Part shown: positions 46,277 through 56,684 of the stretch, piece by piece
How positions within the stretch are numbered: the first letter of the stretch is position 1
Layout: each line of letters begins with the position of its first letter
Assembly: GCF_003667445.1 (NCBI RefSeq)
Contig: NZ_RCTF01000001.1
Coordinates: 549,009-613,008 of the forward strand
DNA length: 64,000 nucleotides
Reading direction: 5' to 3'
Source of the DNA: Xanthobacter tagetidis
GTDB lineage: Bacteria; Pseudomonadota; Alphaproteobacteria; Rhizobiales; Xanthobacteraceae
Translations under genes and position numbers: made by a program
Notes under the pieces: generated by a model
The model's input: only the letters and a program-made list of their open reading frames with translations
What the model was told of the DNA's origin: nothing
Databases searched by the model: none

Positions 46277-46501
46277 TGATCCCCCCAGGAAGAACGGCCG
46301 GCACGGCGGGTGCCGGCGCGAGTGAATTGGTATCCCACGGCGCGGCGGCCCGCCAGAAGTGTTTGGCACCGCAGGGGGATCGGAGGCGCCGGCCGGCCGC
46401 TGCCGCGCCACGTTTCGCGCCGGGTGTAGCGCCATCGACACAGGGGGCGCCCTCGGCTAAAAGCCCGAACCGCTGCGCATGCGCTCCAGGAGCCGCCCCT
46501 T

Positions 46502-47122
46502 ATGTCCATCCGCCTGCACCGGGGTGACCTGCCCGCGGACTTCGTCGCCGCTCCGGTGGTCGCCATCGACACCGAGACCATGGGCCTCAATCCGTTCCGC
46601 GACCGGCTGTGCGTGGTGCAGCTCTCCAACGGCGACGGCACCGCCGACGTGGTGCAGATCGCCAAGGGCGCAGGGCCGGACAGCGCCCCGAACCTCGCGC
46701 GCCTGTTGGCCGACCCGGCGGTGACGAAGCTGTTCCACTTCGCGCGCTTCGACATCGCCGCCTTGCAGCAGGCGTTCCGGGTGATGCCGCAGCCGGTGTG
46801 GTGCACCAAGATCGCCTCGCGGCTGGTGCGCACCTATACCGACCGGCACGGCCTCAAAGACCTCCTGCGCGAGCTGCTGAACGTCGAGATCTCCAAGCAG
46901 CAGCAGAGTTCGGACTGGGGCGCGGACGACCTCTCCGACGCCCAGCTCGCTTATGCGGCCTCCGACGTGCTCTATCTTCACCAGGTGAAGGCCCGGCTGG
47001 AGGAGATGCTGGCACGCGAGGGCCGCGCCGGGCTCGCCGCTGCCTGCTTCGCCTTCCTGCCGGCCCGGGCGGCGCTCGATCTGTCGGGCTGGGGCGAGGA
47101 AGACATCTTCGCCCATTCCTGA
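46502..47122 (+). CDS. Short RNase D-like 3'-5' exonuclease
   Basis: A 206-residue DEDDy-type exonuclease domain. ExoI is VVAIDTETMGLNP, ExoII is LFHFARFDIAALQ and ExoIII is LAYAASDVLYLHQVK with the tyrosine four residues before the aspartate. RNase D proper carries two HRDC domains after this core; they are missing, so this is the short type common in alphaproteobacteria. Likely acts in tRNA or RNA 3'-end trimming. It lies just before lptC, an arrangement often seen in this group. Confidence 0.9.
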   Translation: MSIRLHRGDLPADFVAAPVVAIDTETMGLNPFRDRLCVVQLSNGDGTADVVQIAKGAGPDSAPNLARLLADPAVTKLFHFARFDIAALQQAFRVMPQPVWCTKIASRLVRTYTDRHGLKDLLRELLNVEISKQQQSSDWGADDLSDAQLAYAASDVLYLHQVKARLEEMLAREGRAGLAAACFAFLPARAALDLSGWGEEDIFAHS

Positions 47123-47289
47123 CGGAGCGGCATTTTTCCACCTTTGCGTGCGCCGGCGCCCGACCGAGACTTGCGCGGCGGAGCCATTTCGGACAAGTTG
47201 CGGGCAGGTGCGTGGGGCGACGCGCCGCTCAGCTGCGTGGGGCGCGGCGGATTGGGAACGGGCGACGGTCCGGCTCCCGGAACAGGGTC

Positions 47290-48315
47290 ATGAACCGACA
47301 CGTGCCGCCACACGAACTTCAACGGCGAGATGCCGCCAGCTTCGCACCGCGCGCCGCCCCCGATTTCCAGCGGGCCGCGCGGCACAGCACGCGCGTGCGC
47401 TGGTTCCGCCGCATCCTGCCCATCTCGCTCGGCGTGACGCTGGCGGTTCTGACCGCCATCCCCTTCCTCTCCAGCCTCGACCTGAAGCTGGAACTGCCGT
47501 TCGACATCGGCCGCCTCACCTTGTCCGGCACCCGCCTGACCATGGAAGAGCCCAAGCTCTCCGGCTTCACCGACGACAAGCGCGGCTACAGCGTGAATGC
47601 CCGCACCGCCGAACAGGACCTCTCCAAGCCCGACTTGGTGGACCTGACCGACATCGAGGCGCGCATGGAGCTGGCGGACAAGGGCTGGACCACGGTGGTC
47701 GCCAAGACCGGCACCATGAACGTCAAGAGCCAGTTCATCACCCTGAGCGGCGGCGTCGACCTCGCCATGAAGGGCGGCTATGCCGGCACGCTGAAGGACG
47801 CGGACGTGGACGTGAAGGCCGGCACCATCGTCACCCAGAAGCCGGTGGTGTTCACCTATCAGGATGCCAAGCTGGTGGCCGATACGCTCACGGTCACGGA
47901 CCGCGGCGCCAAGGCGCTGTTCGTCGGCAACGTGCAGCTCGATTTCGTGCCCTCCACCCTGTCGGCGGCGCAGAACGCTGCCGCGCCCGCGACCGCGGAG
48001 GCGAAGCCGCAGCCGAAGGCGGCGCCGGCCAAGGGGACCGCGCCCGTCGCGCCGGTGGCGCAGGGCGCATCGAGGCCGGCGGCGGTGGCGACGGCGACGC
48101 CGGCCCCTGGTGCCGCCACGCCGGGCCTGCCGGCCGGGGCGCTGGTGACGGGCGCCGTGTCGTCCGCCTTCGCCTCCACCGAGAGCACGCTGCCGGTGCC
48201 GTACTGGTCGCTGCCGGCCTCCGTCACCGCCCCGTCCGCTCCGCCGGCGGCCGGCGCAGCCTCCGTCCTGCCTCCGCCCGCCCCCCTGCCGCCGCGCCGC
48301 CCCGAGCCGCGATGA
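47290..48315 (+). CDS. lptC: LPS export protein LptC
   Basis: A 341-residue bitopic membrane protein linking the LptB2FG extractor to LptA. After a basic N-terminus (RHSTRVRWFRRILP) one helix (ISLGVTLAVLTAIPFL) is followed by a periplasmic LptC jellyroll: MEEPKLSGFTDDKRGYSVNA, GTMNVKSQFITLSGGVDLAM. The C-terminal 120 residues are Ala/Pro-rich and probably disordered, longer than in enterobacterial LptC (about 190 residues) but usual in alphaproteobacteria. Its stop overlaps the lptA start region. Confidence 0.9.
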   Translation: MNRHVPPHELQRRDAASFAPRAAPDFQRAARHSTRVRWFRRILPISLGVTLAVLTAIPFLSSLDLKLELPFDIGRLTLSGTRLTMEEPKLSGFTDDKRGYSVNARTAEQDLSKPDLVDLTDIEARMELADKGWTTVVAKTGTMNVKSQFITLSGGVDLAMKGGYAGTLKDADVDVKAGTIVTQKPVVFTYQDAKLVADTLTVTDRGAKALFVGNVQLDFVPSTLSAAQNAAAPATAEAKPQPKAAPAKGTAPVAPVAQGASRPAAVATATPAPGAATPGLPAGALVTGAVSSAFASTESTLPVPYWSLPASVTAPSAPPAAGAASVLPPPAPLPPRRPEPR

Positions 48316-48329
48316 TGGCAGGATTCCTC

Positions 48330-49001
48330 ATGAGTCGCGCCGCAGGGCGCGCGCGCGCCGTCGTTCTCGCCGCGCTCCTCTCCGCCGGTTTCGCCACGGA
48401 TTACGTCGCCCCCGCCGCCGCGCAGCAGGGCAACAACGTGCCGAACGCGCTCCAGGGCTTCGCCAAGAACCGCGACCAGCCGGTGCGCATCAACGCCAAC
48501 ACCCTGGAGGTCCGCGACAAGGACAAGATCGCGGTGTTCTCCGGCAACGTGGTGGTGGTGCAGGGCGACACCACCATGAACACCAAGGACCTGTTCGTCT
48601 ATTACGACGGCTCGGTGGGCGCCCCGCAGGAGGGCGCGCCCATGAAGCAGGGGCAGATCCGCAAGCTGGAGGCCAAAGGCGGCGTGGTCGTGAAGACCAA
48701 GGAGCAGACCGCAACCGGCGACAGCGGCGTCTTCATGATGGCGGACAACACCGTGACCCTGGTGGGCAAGCCCGTGGTGCTGACCCAGGGCCCGAACGTG
48801 ATCCGCGGCCAGAAGCTGGTGGTGGACCTCGTGACCGGGGTGTCCAAGTTCGAGGGCGGCCGGGTGGAGAGCCTGATCGTGCCCGGCTCGGTCAAGGAGA
48901 ACGCGCCGCCGGGCGGCGCCAAGCCCGGCGCCGCGCCCGCTCCCCAAGGCGGCGCTCAGCAGGGGGGCGCCCCCCAGGGCGGTCAGGCGCCGCGCCGCTG
49001 A
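48330..49001 (+). CDS. lptA: Periplasmic LPS-bridge protein LptA
   Basis: About 223 residues. A signal peptide ([20 protein letters not shown]) is followed by the OstA/LptA jellyroll: [71 protein letters not shown], and a Gly/Gln/Pro-rich tail. LptA oligomers bridge LptC to LptD across the periplasm. ATG 48330 has AGGA at suitable distance; ATGs at 48312 and 48315 overlap the lptC stop and are possible alternatives that only lengthen the n-region. Confidence 0.92.
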   Translation: MSRAAGRARAVVLAALLSAGFATDYVAPAAAQQGNNVPNALQGFAKNRDQPVRINANTLEVRDKDKIAVFSGNVVVVQGDTTMNTKDLFVYYDGSVGAPQEGAPMKQGQIRKLEAKGGVVVKTKEQTATGDSGVFMMADNTVTLVGKPVVLTQGPNVIRGQKLVVDLVTGVSKFEGGRVESLIVPGSVKENAPPGGAKPGAAPAPQGGAQQGGAPQGGQAPRR

Positions 49002-49251
49002 GGTCCCCGCGCCCCTGCACGCTGCGCGCGAACCGGGCGAAGTTTCGTCGCACTGGCGCAGACGCAGGATTTGTACCAGACTGCGACGGCTTTGCGACAC
49101 GGCGCCCGGCGGCAGCGGCGCCCCGCGGCCCATTTCTCCCTGCGAACACTGCACTCAGAACGGTCGGCCCAATTTTTGCATGAGGGTGCATTGCATCCCC
49201 GTCGTCGAGCGGCTAAACCTTTTCTCCGGGGGCGGGGGCCCGGAGGCAGAG

Positions 49252-50343
<1,092 letters not shown>

Positions 50344-50383
50344 CGACGCCGTGCTCCAGCATGCCGCTGCGGGAGGGCGCGCC

Positions 50384-51949
50384 ATGGCGCTGAGCCCCAA
50401 GCTGGAGTTCCGCCAGACCCAGTCGCTGGTGATGACGCCGCAGCTGATGCAGGCCATCAAGCTGCTGCAGCTCTCCAACATGGAGCTGGTGGCCTATGTG
50501 GAGGCCGAGCTGGAGCGCAACCCGCTGCTGGAGCGCCTGGCCGAGAACGAGAGCCCGACCCCCGCCGAGGGCCAGGAGACCTCCGAGGCGCGCGAGGCGC
50601 GCGAGGAGCTGGCCACCGCCGAGCGCGAGGCGCCCGCCTCAGGCGACTGGATGGAGCAGGGCCAGGAGCCCTCCCGTGCCGAGATGGAGACCCGCCTCGA
50701 CACCGACCTCGGCAACGTGTTCCCGGACGACGCGCCCTCCGAACGCGCCCAGGGCGCTGCCTCGCCCGGCGCCACCTCCAGCATCGACTGGGGCAGCGGC
50801 GGGGGCGGCGGCGACCGGGGCGAGGACTACAATCCCGAGGCCTTCCTCACCTCCGAGGCGACGCTCGCCGACCACCTGGAGGCGCAGCTCTCGGTGGCGG
50901 AGCCGGACCCCGCCCGCAAGCTGATCGGCATCCACCTCATCGGCCTCATCGACGAGGCGGGCTACTTCACCGGCGACCTCGACCAGGTGGCCGAGCAGAT
51001 GGGCGCCCGCCCCGCGGATGTGGCGGCGGTGCTGCGGCTCATCCAGACCTTCGAGCCCACCGGCGTCGGCGCCCGCAACCTCGCCGAATGCCTCGCCATC
51101 CAGCTCCGCGAGCGCGACCGCTTCGACCCCGCCATGCAGGCGCTGGTGGCGAACCTGGAACTGCTCGCCCGCCACGACCGCAACGCGCTGAAGCGCATCT
51201 GCGCCGTGGACGCGGAAGATCTCGCCGACATGATCGGCGAGATCCGCAGGCTCGATCCCAAGCCCGGCCTCGCCTTCGGCGGCGGCGTGGTGCACCCGCT
51301 GATCCCCGACGTCTATGTGCGCCCCGGCGCGGACGGCACCTGGATTGTCGAACTGAACTCGGAGACCCTGCCGCGGGTGCTGGTGAACCAGTCTTACCAC
51401 GCGGTGGTGGCCAAGGCGGCGAAGGCGCCGCACGAGAAGAGCTTCCTCGCCGAGTGCCTGCAGAGCGCCAGCTGGCTCACGCGCTCCCTCGACCAGCGGG
51501 CGCAGACCATCCTCAAGGTGGCGAGCGAGATCGTGCGCCAGCAGGACGCCTTCCTGCTGCACGGCGTGCGCCATTTGCGCCCGCTGAACCTGCGGACGGT
51601 CGCCGACGCCATCGGCATGCACGAATCCACCGTCTCGCGCGTCACCTCGAACAAATACATCTCGACCCCGCGCGGCGTGGTGGAGATGAAGTTCTTCTTC
51701 TCCTCCGCCATCTCGGCGGCCGGTGGCGGGGAAGCGCACTCGGCCGAGGCGGTGCGCCACCGCATCAAGGCGCTGATCGACGCGGAGAACGCCGACGACG
51801 TCTTGTCCGACGACACGCTGGTGCAGAAGCTGCGCAACGACGGCATCGACATCGCCCGCCGTACTGTGGCGAAGTATCGCGAGGGCATGAACATCCCCTC
51901 CTCGGTCCAGCGCCGCCGCGAGAAGCTGTCCTTGCGCGAAGTGGGCTGA
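50384..51949 (+). CDS. rpoN: RNA polymerase sigma-54 factor
   Basis: A 521-residue sigma-54. Region I has FRQTQSLVMTPQLMQAIKLL and QLSNMELVAYVEAELERNPL; an acidic linker follows; the core-binding and DNA-binding regions contain GVGARNLAECLAIQLRER and HESTVSRVTSNKYISTPRGV; the RpoN box reads ARRTVAKYRE near the C-terminus. It is required for NifA-activated nitrogen-fixation promoters such as the one at 58098. In many proteobacteria hpf and ptsN follow rpoN; here they do not, and a small exported protein on the other strand comes next. Confidence 0.96.
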   Translation: MALSPKLEFRQTQSLVMTPQLMQAIKLLQLSNMELVAYVEAELERNPLLERLAENESPTPAEGQETSEAREAREELATAEREAPASGDWMEQGQEPSRAEMETRLDTDLGNVFPDDAPSERAQGAASPGATSSIDWGSGGGGGDRGEDYNPEAFLTSEATLADHLEAQLSVAEPDPARKLIGIHLIGLIDEAGYFTGDLDQVAEQMGARPADVAAVLRLIQTFEPTGVGARNLAECLAIQLRERDRFDPAMQALVANLELLARHDRNALKRICAVDAEDLADMIGEIRRLDPKPGLAFGGGVVHPLIPDVYVRPGADGTWIVELNSETLPRVLVNQSYHAVVAKAAKAPHEKSFLAECLQSASWLTRSLDQRAQTILKVASEIVRQQDAFLLHGVRHLRPLNLRTVADAIGMHESTVSRVTSNKYISTPRGVVEMKFFFSSAISAAGGGEAHSAEAVRHRIKALIDAENADDVLSDDTLVQKLRNDGIDIARRTVAKYREGMNIPSSVQRRREKLSLREVG

Positions 51950-52125
51950 GTCCGCCGCGTCGGTACCCGCCGCCGCGCTTCCGCTTGTTCGGAGGCCCAG
52001 GACGGCGGCGTCATCTGCGGCGGCGTCATCTGCCGCGACCACATCGTCGACGCGCTATCAAGCCGCGTCGGGCGGGACCATGACGATGGGACGTGTGAGT
52101 CACCGCGCCAGGGTCGCAGCCCGCG

Positions 52126-52509
52126 TCATTTGCCCTTGTAGCCGATCACCTGCATGCCGCTGATCTCACCGCTCTGGGCATCGACCACCAGACGGACCCG
52201 CTCGCCGCGCGGGCCGGTCGCCTCGCAGATGTAGGCGCCGCCGCGCTGGCGCACCACGCTCACGTCCTTGAAGCCGCGGCGCATCAGGCTGTCGGCCACC
52301 TGGTCCGGCGCCACCGGATGGATTCCCTCGGGGTGGCGCATGTAGGGCCGGAACGGCTCGGGCGGGGTCAAATCCACCACCTGATGGATGGGAGCGACGT
52401 CCCGCATGCTGGCCAGAGCGGGGCCGGGGGGCTGGGCAGAGGTGTCCGATCCTCCCGCGAAGGAGGCGACGACCATGACAGCACCGATGAGATGGCCGGC
52501 TCGCACCAT
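52126..52509 (-). CDS. Small exported protein, PepSY-like
   Basis: A 127-residue protein with a signal peptide (MVRAGHLIGAVMVVASFAGG, then SDTSAQ). The mature part ends with SLMRRGFKDVSVVRQRGGAY followed by ICEATGPRGERVRLVVDAQS, an alpha-beta-beta pattern like PepSY domains. GGAGAAGGAAG precedes ATG 52509. Function unknown; located in the periplasm or secreted. Convergent with rpoN. Confidence 0.65.
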   Translation of the reverse strand: MVRAGHLIGAVMVVASFAGGSDTSAQPPGPALASMRDVAPIHQVVDLTPPEPFRPYMRHPEGIHPVAPDQVADSLMRRGFKDVSVVRQRGGAYICEATGPRGERVRLVVDAQSGEISGMQVIGYKGK

Positions 52510-52737
52510 CTTCCTTCTCCCCGGGATCCGCTGAGAATCCCGATGCCCGATCCAGACCCCCCGCCCGGATGCCGCGATGTGCACATGTGCGTGACCGCAG
52601 CATCGTCATTCTAGGCCCCGCGCTTGAACGAAGGCCGACCCGCCCGTTCAGGTGCCGTTCATGTGTCCGCCGGCAGCCCGCTCCACCGACCGGTTCGGCG
52701 GGGCCTTGACGGCCGAAGGTACGCTTCCCAGATCAGG

Positions 52738-52820
52738 AACGGCGCCGGTCCATGGGACGGCGCCGTTACCGGGCCCGGCTTGATGCGGGTCCCGCATGTC
52801 GCTTCAAAGGAGGATATGCC
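52738..52820 (+). promoter_or_regulatory. ROSE-type RNA thermometer of the hsp20 gene
   Basis: Three consecutive hairpins precede the gene: a perfect 10-bp stem (52738-52747 with 52758-52767); GGGCCCG/CGGGtCCC at 52771-52793; and 52794-52819, in which TCGCTTC pairs with the ribosome-binding site GGAGGA, with one G bulged opposite it. The U(U/C)GCU strand facing AGGA is the known core of ROSE elements that melt at heat shock and free the ribosome-binding site of rhizobial small heat-shock genes. Confidence 0.75.
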
Positions 52821-53306
52821 ATGCGCACCTATGATCTGTCTCCCCTCTATCGCAATACCGTGGGTTTTGATCGCCTGTTCTCGCTTCTGGACGGCGGGAG
52901 CGGTGTGGAGGCCGCACCCACTTACCCGCCCTACAACATCGAGCGCACCGGCGAGAATGCTTATCGCATCACCGTCGCCGTGGCCGGCTTCACCGAAGCC
53001 GACCTCGACATCGAGGTGAAGGAGAACACCCTCACTCTGCGCGGCGAGAAGAAGGCCGAGCAGAACGGCGAGAGCGCCCAGGTGCTCTATCGCGGCATCG
53101 CCGCGCGCAGCTTCGAGCGGCGTTTCCAGCTCGCCGACCATGTGGAGGTGAAGGGCGCGGTGCTCGCGAACGGGCTGCTGCACGTGGACCTCGTGCGCAA
53201 CATTCCCGAGGCCAAGAAGCCGCGCCACATCGCCATCAACACCGCCGAAGGCCCCAAGGCCATCGAGGCCGAGTCCGCTCCGTCGGAGGCCGCCAAGGCG
53301 GCCTGA
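52821..53306 (+). CDS. Small heat-shock protein Hsp20 (IbpA-like)
   Basis: A 161-residue alpha-crystallin-type chaperone. MRTYDLSPLYRNTVGFDRLF is the class-A N-terminus; the alpha-crystallin domain runs from NIERTGENAYRITVAVAGF to ANGLLHVDLVRNIPE with RSFERRFQLADHVEV and the GLL motif AVLANGLLHV; a short C-terminal extension follows (AEGPKAIEAES). It holds unfolding proteins during heat stress. AAAGGAGGA precedes the ATG and is sequestered in the ROSE-like hairpin. Confidence 0.93.
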   Translation: MRTYDLSPLYRNTVGFDRLFSLLDGGSGVEAAPTYPPYNIERTGENAYRITVAVAGFTEADLDIEVKENTLTLRGEKKAEQNGESAQVLYRGIAARSFERRFQLADHVEVKGAVLANGLLHVDLVRNIPEAKKPRHIAINTAEGPKAIEAESAPSEAAKAA

Positions 53307-53339
53307 GGCCAGACACGGGGATTTCCGCTCAAGGTTTGG

Positions 53340-53362
53340 CCCCGCCGCCGGTGGCGGCGGGG
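53340..53362 (+). terminator. Terminator hairpin of hsp20
   Basis: CCCCGCCGCC (53340-53349), loop GGT, exact complement (53353-53362), followed by TCATTTCC and GTTTT: a 10-bp stem 34 bp after the stop, with only weak T-runs. Confidence 0.6.
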
Positions 53363-53690
53363 TCATTTCCGTTTTGACCGTTTCAGCTTTGGGCGCTGCC
53401 GCCTTGGACTTTGCCGACCTGGCAGGCTCCGGTCGCGAGTCCGCTTGTTAGAGGGCATTGGGCGAGGATGGCGCTCGTCCGGGCATCAAGGTCCTTCAGC
53501 CGGTCCCGGCTTCGCGCCACATCAGCTTCCCCCGATCCCGAGCTCCGACCATCGCGGCAGAGCCCCCGAAAGCTTGCCACGCGTCGTGCAGCGTCTCTAT
53601 AAATGACCTGATAACCTAAGGAGAGGTTCGAGAACCGGATCTTTCGGTGGGGCATCGCCGCCAACCCCAGAGCTAAAAGAGCGACCTACA
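53363..53690. other. Intergenic region before the AT-rich gene
   Basis: No supported gene. A 93-codon minus-strand frame (53383-53664) lacks a convincing start or family pattern. The composition drops in GC toward the right, marking the junction with the probably acquired gene at 53691. Confidence 0.4.
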
Positions 53691-54410
53691 TTGTCAAGCA
53701 AACAAGCAACAAATGTCGTTTATTCAGCTGAGCTCGACCATCCTGTCACGGATATCCGCTATGTATCAGGGGTAAGCTGGCCCCGCAGCGGCCATCACGC
53801 GGTCGCCAATGTCCTGTCGGCTTATTTCGGGCCGAAATTTATGTACTGTGAACACTATCTTCCGACAGATTGCTGCAAATCTCAACCATGCACACGGAAC
53901 GGAATTCATCTAAGCAAGAACCATGATTTCGAATTCGATTCCATTGCATCAGACAACGTTCCATATTTGATACAGTATAGAAGCTTCATAACCAGCGTCG
54001 TCTCAAATTTTGAGGTGGCAGTATATAATAATGCCACCGCAGATAACGCCGACTCATTCAGAGAATTCTCTATATACTATGCCAATAGGTATGTACGGTT
54101 CGTCCAGAAATGGATTTTTGACATCAGGCAGCCGAAAGAGCGTCTCGTGGTGAAATACGACACGCTGATGGAAGATCCTCTTCCTACGATGACTCACATT
54201 GTCAAATTTTTTGCCCCTGGAAATGATGTTGATCGGGGACGACTGGCCGAGTGCATTGAGACGGCGCCGATTGAAATCATAGGGCTTGGAACGCTGTCCA
54301 ATGTGGAAGGGCATGGGCTAAGACCAAACAGGGATATCAGAAGCTTCAGATATTACGATGACGACTTCTTCAACGCATTGAACATGTTCACCTGGTTTCC
54401 AGAGCCGTGA
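53691..54410 (+). CDS. Sulfotransferase-like protein, probably horizontally acquired
   Basis: A 239-residue protein with the 5'-phosphosulfate-binding loop VSWPRSGHHAVANVL at residues 29-43 and a YRSFITSVVS block that fits the 3'-phosphate site, followed by VVKYDTLMEDP, typical of PAPS-dependent sulfotransferases. The start is TTG 53691 (AAGAG upstream); no ATG precedes the binding loop. Codon use and base composition are strongly AT-rich compared with everything around it, the clearest sign of foreign origin in the window outside the transposon. Substrate unknown; a cell-surface sugar or lipid is a reasonable guess. No transposase is adjacent. Confidence 0.75.
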   Translation: MSSKQATNVVYSAELDHPVTDIRYVSGVSWPRSGHHAVANVLSAYFGPKFMYCEHYLPTDCCKSQPCTRNGIHLSKNHDFEFDSIASDNVPYLIQYRSFITSVVSNFEVAVYNNATADNADSFREFSIYYANRYVRFVQKWIFDIRQPKERLVVKYDTLMEDPLPTMTHIVKFFAPGNDVDRGRLAECIETAPIEIIGLGTLSNVEGHGLRPNRDIRSFRYYDDDFFNALNMFTWFPEP

Positions 54411-54562
54411 CGGGAAAGCGAGGCGGCAGCGCGGTTCCGGGCCGCCTCCCGCGCTCCGCTTTGCAGGTCCGGCGGCCTTGATCTTGCCCGCGCGCGGGGC
54501 GATGAGAACGCGACGCGGTAAAGGCCGCATCCACCCGCTCGTTCGCCCGAAAGCCTCTCCCC

Positions 54563-55555
54563 GTGCCCGATCCGCGCCCCAAGGTCCTCGTCACAACCCG
54601 CCTGTTCGACAATGACGCCGCCCGCTTCCTGGAAGACAGCGGCTTTGCCGTCGTCACCGCCGGCCTGCCGCCGGATGCACTCGACAGCGGCATTCCGGAC
54701 GACGTTCTGGCCGGCCTGCTCGAGGGCGTCGGCGGCTGGATCGTCGGCATGCGGGCGGTGACGCGCGAGATCCTTGCGGCCCATCGCGAGCTGAAGGTGA
54801 TCGCCCGGCGCGGCGTCGGCTACGACCGGGTGGACGCGGTGGCCGCGCGCGACCTGGGGCGAATCGTCACCATCACCGCCGGCGCCAACGACGACTCGGT
54901 CGCCGATCACACGCTGGCGCTGATGCTCGCCGTGCTGCGGCGGCTGAAGGAAAACAACGGGGCGCTCGCCGCCGGCGACTGGCGCGTCGCCGCCGGTGGC
55001 GACCTCACCGGCAAGACCGTGGGCCTCATCGGCTTCGGCCGCACCGCCCGGGCAGTCGCCAAGCGGCTCTCCGGCTTCGACTGCCGCGTGCTGGTGGCGG
55101 CGCCGCGGTTTCCCGGCGCGGCGCCCGGCGTCACCCATGTGCCGCTGGCGCAGCTTCTCGCGCAGAGCGACGTGGTCTCGGTCCACGCCCCCCTCACCGC
55201 CGAAACCCGCCACATGATCGATGCGGCCGCCCTTGCCGCCATGAAGCGCGGCGCGATCCTCGTGAACACCGCGCGCGGCGGCCTGGTGGACGATGCGGCC
55301 CTTCAGGCGGCGCTCGCCGCCGGCCAACTCGCCGGCGCCGGCCTCGACGTGTTCGAGGCGGAGGAGGACGCCACGCTGCGCCCGCTCGCCGAGGCGCTGG
55401 CGGCGCTGCCGCAGGTGGTGGCCACCGGCCATGCCGCCGGATCGAGCCGCGAGGCGCTGGCCCGCGGCAACATGATCGCCGCGCAGTGCGTGGTGGCCGT
55501 GCTCACCGGCACGGCGCCACCGGAGGGCTGCGTCGTTGCGGACGGCCGCGCCTGA
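54563..55555 (+). CDS. D-isomer-specific 2-hydroxyacid dehydrogenase (SerA-like)
   Basis: A 330-residue NAD-dependent dehydrogenase. The nucleotide loop is TVGLIGFGRTARAVAKRL (the third glycine of GxGxxG is Ala). The catalytic arginine lies in LVNTARGGLVDDAAL, the glutamate in LDVFEAEED and the histidine in VATGHAAGSSREAL. It resembles D-3-phosphoglycerate and related dehydrogenases but lacks the C-terminal ACT domain, so a catabolic hydroxyacid substrate is as likely as serine synthesis. GTG start at 54563. Neighbours give no clue to its role. Confidence 0.85.
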   Translation: MPDPRPKVLVTTRLFDNDAARFLEDSGFAVVTAGLPPDALDSGIPDDVLAGLLEGVGGWIVGMRAVTREILAAHRELKVIARRGVGYDRVDAVAARDLGRIVTITAGANDDSVADHTLALMLAVLRRLKENNGALAAGDWRVAAGGDLTGKTVGLIGFGRTARAVAKRLSGFDCRVLVAAPRFPGAAPGVTHVPLAQLLAQSDVVSVHAPLTAETRHMIDAAALAAMKRGAILVNTARGGLVDDAALQAALAAGQLAGAGLDVFEAEEDATLRPLAEALAALPQVVATGHAAGSSREALARGNMIAAQCVVAVLTGTAPPEGCVVADGRA

Positions 55556-55571
55556 GCGCGGCCAGCCTTGC

Positions 55572-56117
55572 CTATTCGGCCGCGGCCGGCAGGCTGTCGC
55601 GCACGCTCTCCAGCGCCACCGCCGCCGAGGCGACCACGGCGGCGACGCGTACCGCCGCCTGGATCTGGTCCTCACGGATGCCTGCCTCGCGCAGCACCTT
55701 CTCGTGCGCGTCGATACAGCGCCCGCAGCCGTTCATGGCCGAGACCGCGAGCGACCACAGCTCGAAGTCCGCTCTGTCCACCCCCGGCGCGCCGATCACG
55801 CTCATGCGCAGCTTCGCCGGCAGCGTCTCGTAGGCCTTGTTCGAGGCGAGGTGCGTGAAGCGGTAATAGACGTTGTTCATGGCCATGATGGCCGCAGCCG
55901 CCTTGGCCGCATCCATGGCGGCGGGCGACAGGCGCGGCGCCGCCTCGGCTTCGAGCGCGCCGGCGACTTCGGCGTTGCGCGTGGTGATGCCGCACGCCAC
56001 CAGGAGGCCATGGAGCTGCTGCGGGGTGAGCCCCTCCTCGCGGCCGAGCGCCGAGAGGTTCAGCTTCACGTCCTTGGCGAAGGGCGGAATGCGGTCCTTG
56101 AGAGCGTCGATGGACAT
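55572..56117 (-). CDS. ahpD: Alkyl hydroperoxidase AhpD
   Basis: A 181-residue AhpD, the CxxC peroxidase/adaptor that supports AhpC. The active site is [17 protein letters not shown] with Cys131 and Cys134 and the conserved His of [25 protein letters not shown] precedes it. It is all-helical. The start lies 12 nt after the ahpC stop, so they form an operon, as in other alphaproteobacteria and actinobacteria. Confidence 0.93.
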   Translation of the reverse strand: MSIDALKDRIPPFAKDVKLNLSALGREEGLTPQQLHGLLVACGITTRNAEVAGALEAEAAPRLSPAAMDAAKAAAAIMAMNNVYYRFTHLASNKAYETLPAKLRMSVIGAPGVDRADFELWSLAVSAMNGCGRCIDAHEKVLREAGIREDQIQAAVRVAAVVASAAVALESVRDSLPAAAE

Positions 56118-56129
56118 GCCGGCCTCCGC

Positions 56130-56684
56130 TCAGGCGACCTTGAGCACGTCGCCGCCGACCTCGCGGTTGCACGGGCACAATTCGTCGGTCTGGAGCGCGT
56201 CGAGCACCCTGAGCGTGTCCTTCGGGTTGCGGCCCACATTGAGGTTGGTGGCGTAGACGTGCTGGATCACGTTGTCCGGGTCCACCACGAAGGTGTAGCG
56301 GAATGCCACCCCGTCCGGCGAACGCACGCCCAGCCCATCGGTGAGCGAGCCGTTGGTGTCGGCGAACGACCAGATCGGCAGCCGGTTCAGGTCCTTGTGG
56401 TCGCGCCGCCAGGCGAGCTTGACGAACTCGTTGTCGGTCGAGCCGCCCAGCACCACCGCGTCGCGGTCGGCGAAGTCGCCGGAAAGGCGCGCGAACTCGG
56501 CGATCTCGGTCGGGCAGACGAAGGTGAAGTCCTTCGGGTAGAAGAAGATCACCTTCCACTTTCCGGGAAAGCTCTCTTTCGTCAGGGTCTCGAAGGCCGA
56601 GACGCCGTTCTCCTCGTGCAGGTTGAAGCCGGGCTTCACGCCGGTGATGGAGAAGTCCGGAAGGGGGCTGCCGATGCCGAGCAT
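56130..56684 (-). CDS. ahpC: Peroxiredoxin AhpC
   Basis: A 184-residue 2-Cys-type peroxiredoxin that reduces hydrogen peroxide, organic peroxides and peroxynitrite. The peroxidatic cysteine is Cys57 in FFYPKDFTFVCPTEIAEFAR. The C-terminal ELCPCNREVGGDVL contains Cys170 and Cys172, a second pair typical of AhpC proteins paired with AhpD. The first gene of ahpC-ahpD; an oxidative-stress regulator site would be expected in 56685-56800, but none was identified. Confidence 0.94.
   Translation of the reverse strand: MLGIGSPLPDFSITGVKPGFNLHEENGVSAFETLTKESFPGKWKVIFFYPKDFTFVCPTEIAEFARLSGDFADRDAVVLGGSTDNEFVKLAWRRDHKDLNRLPIWSFADTNGSLTDGLGVRSPDGVAFRYTFVVDPDNVIQHVYATNLNVGRNPKDTLRVLDALQTDELCPCNREVGGDVLKVA

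Noticed and set aside
53383..53664. 93-codon minus-strand frame between hsp20 and the sulfotransferase gene
   Set aside because: Weak start context, no domain character and a composition shift within it.
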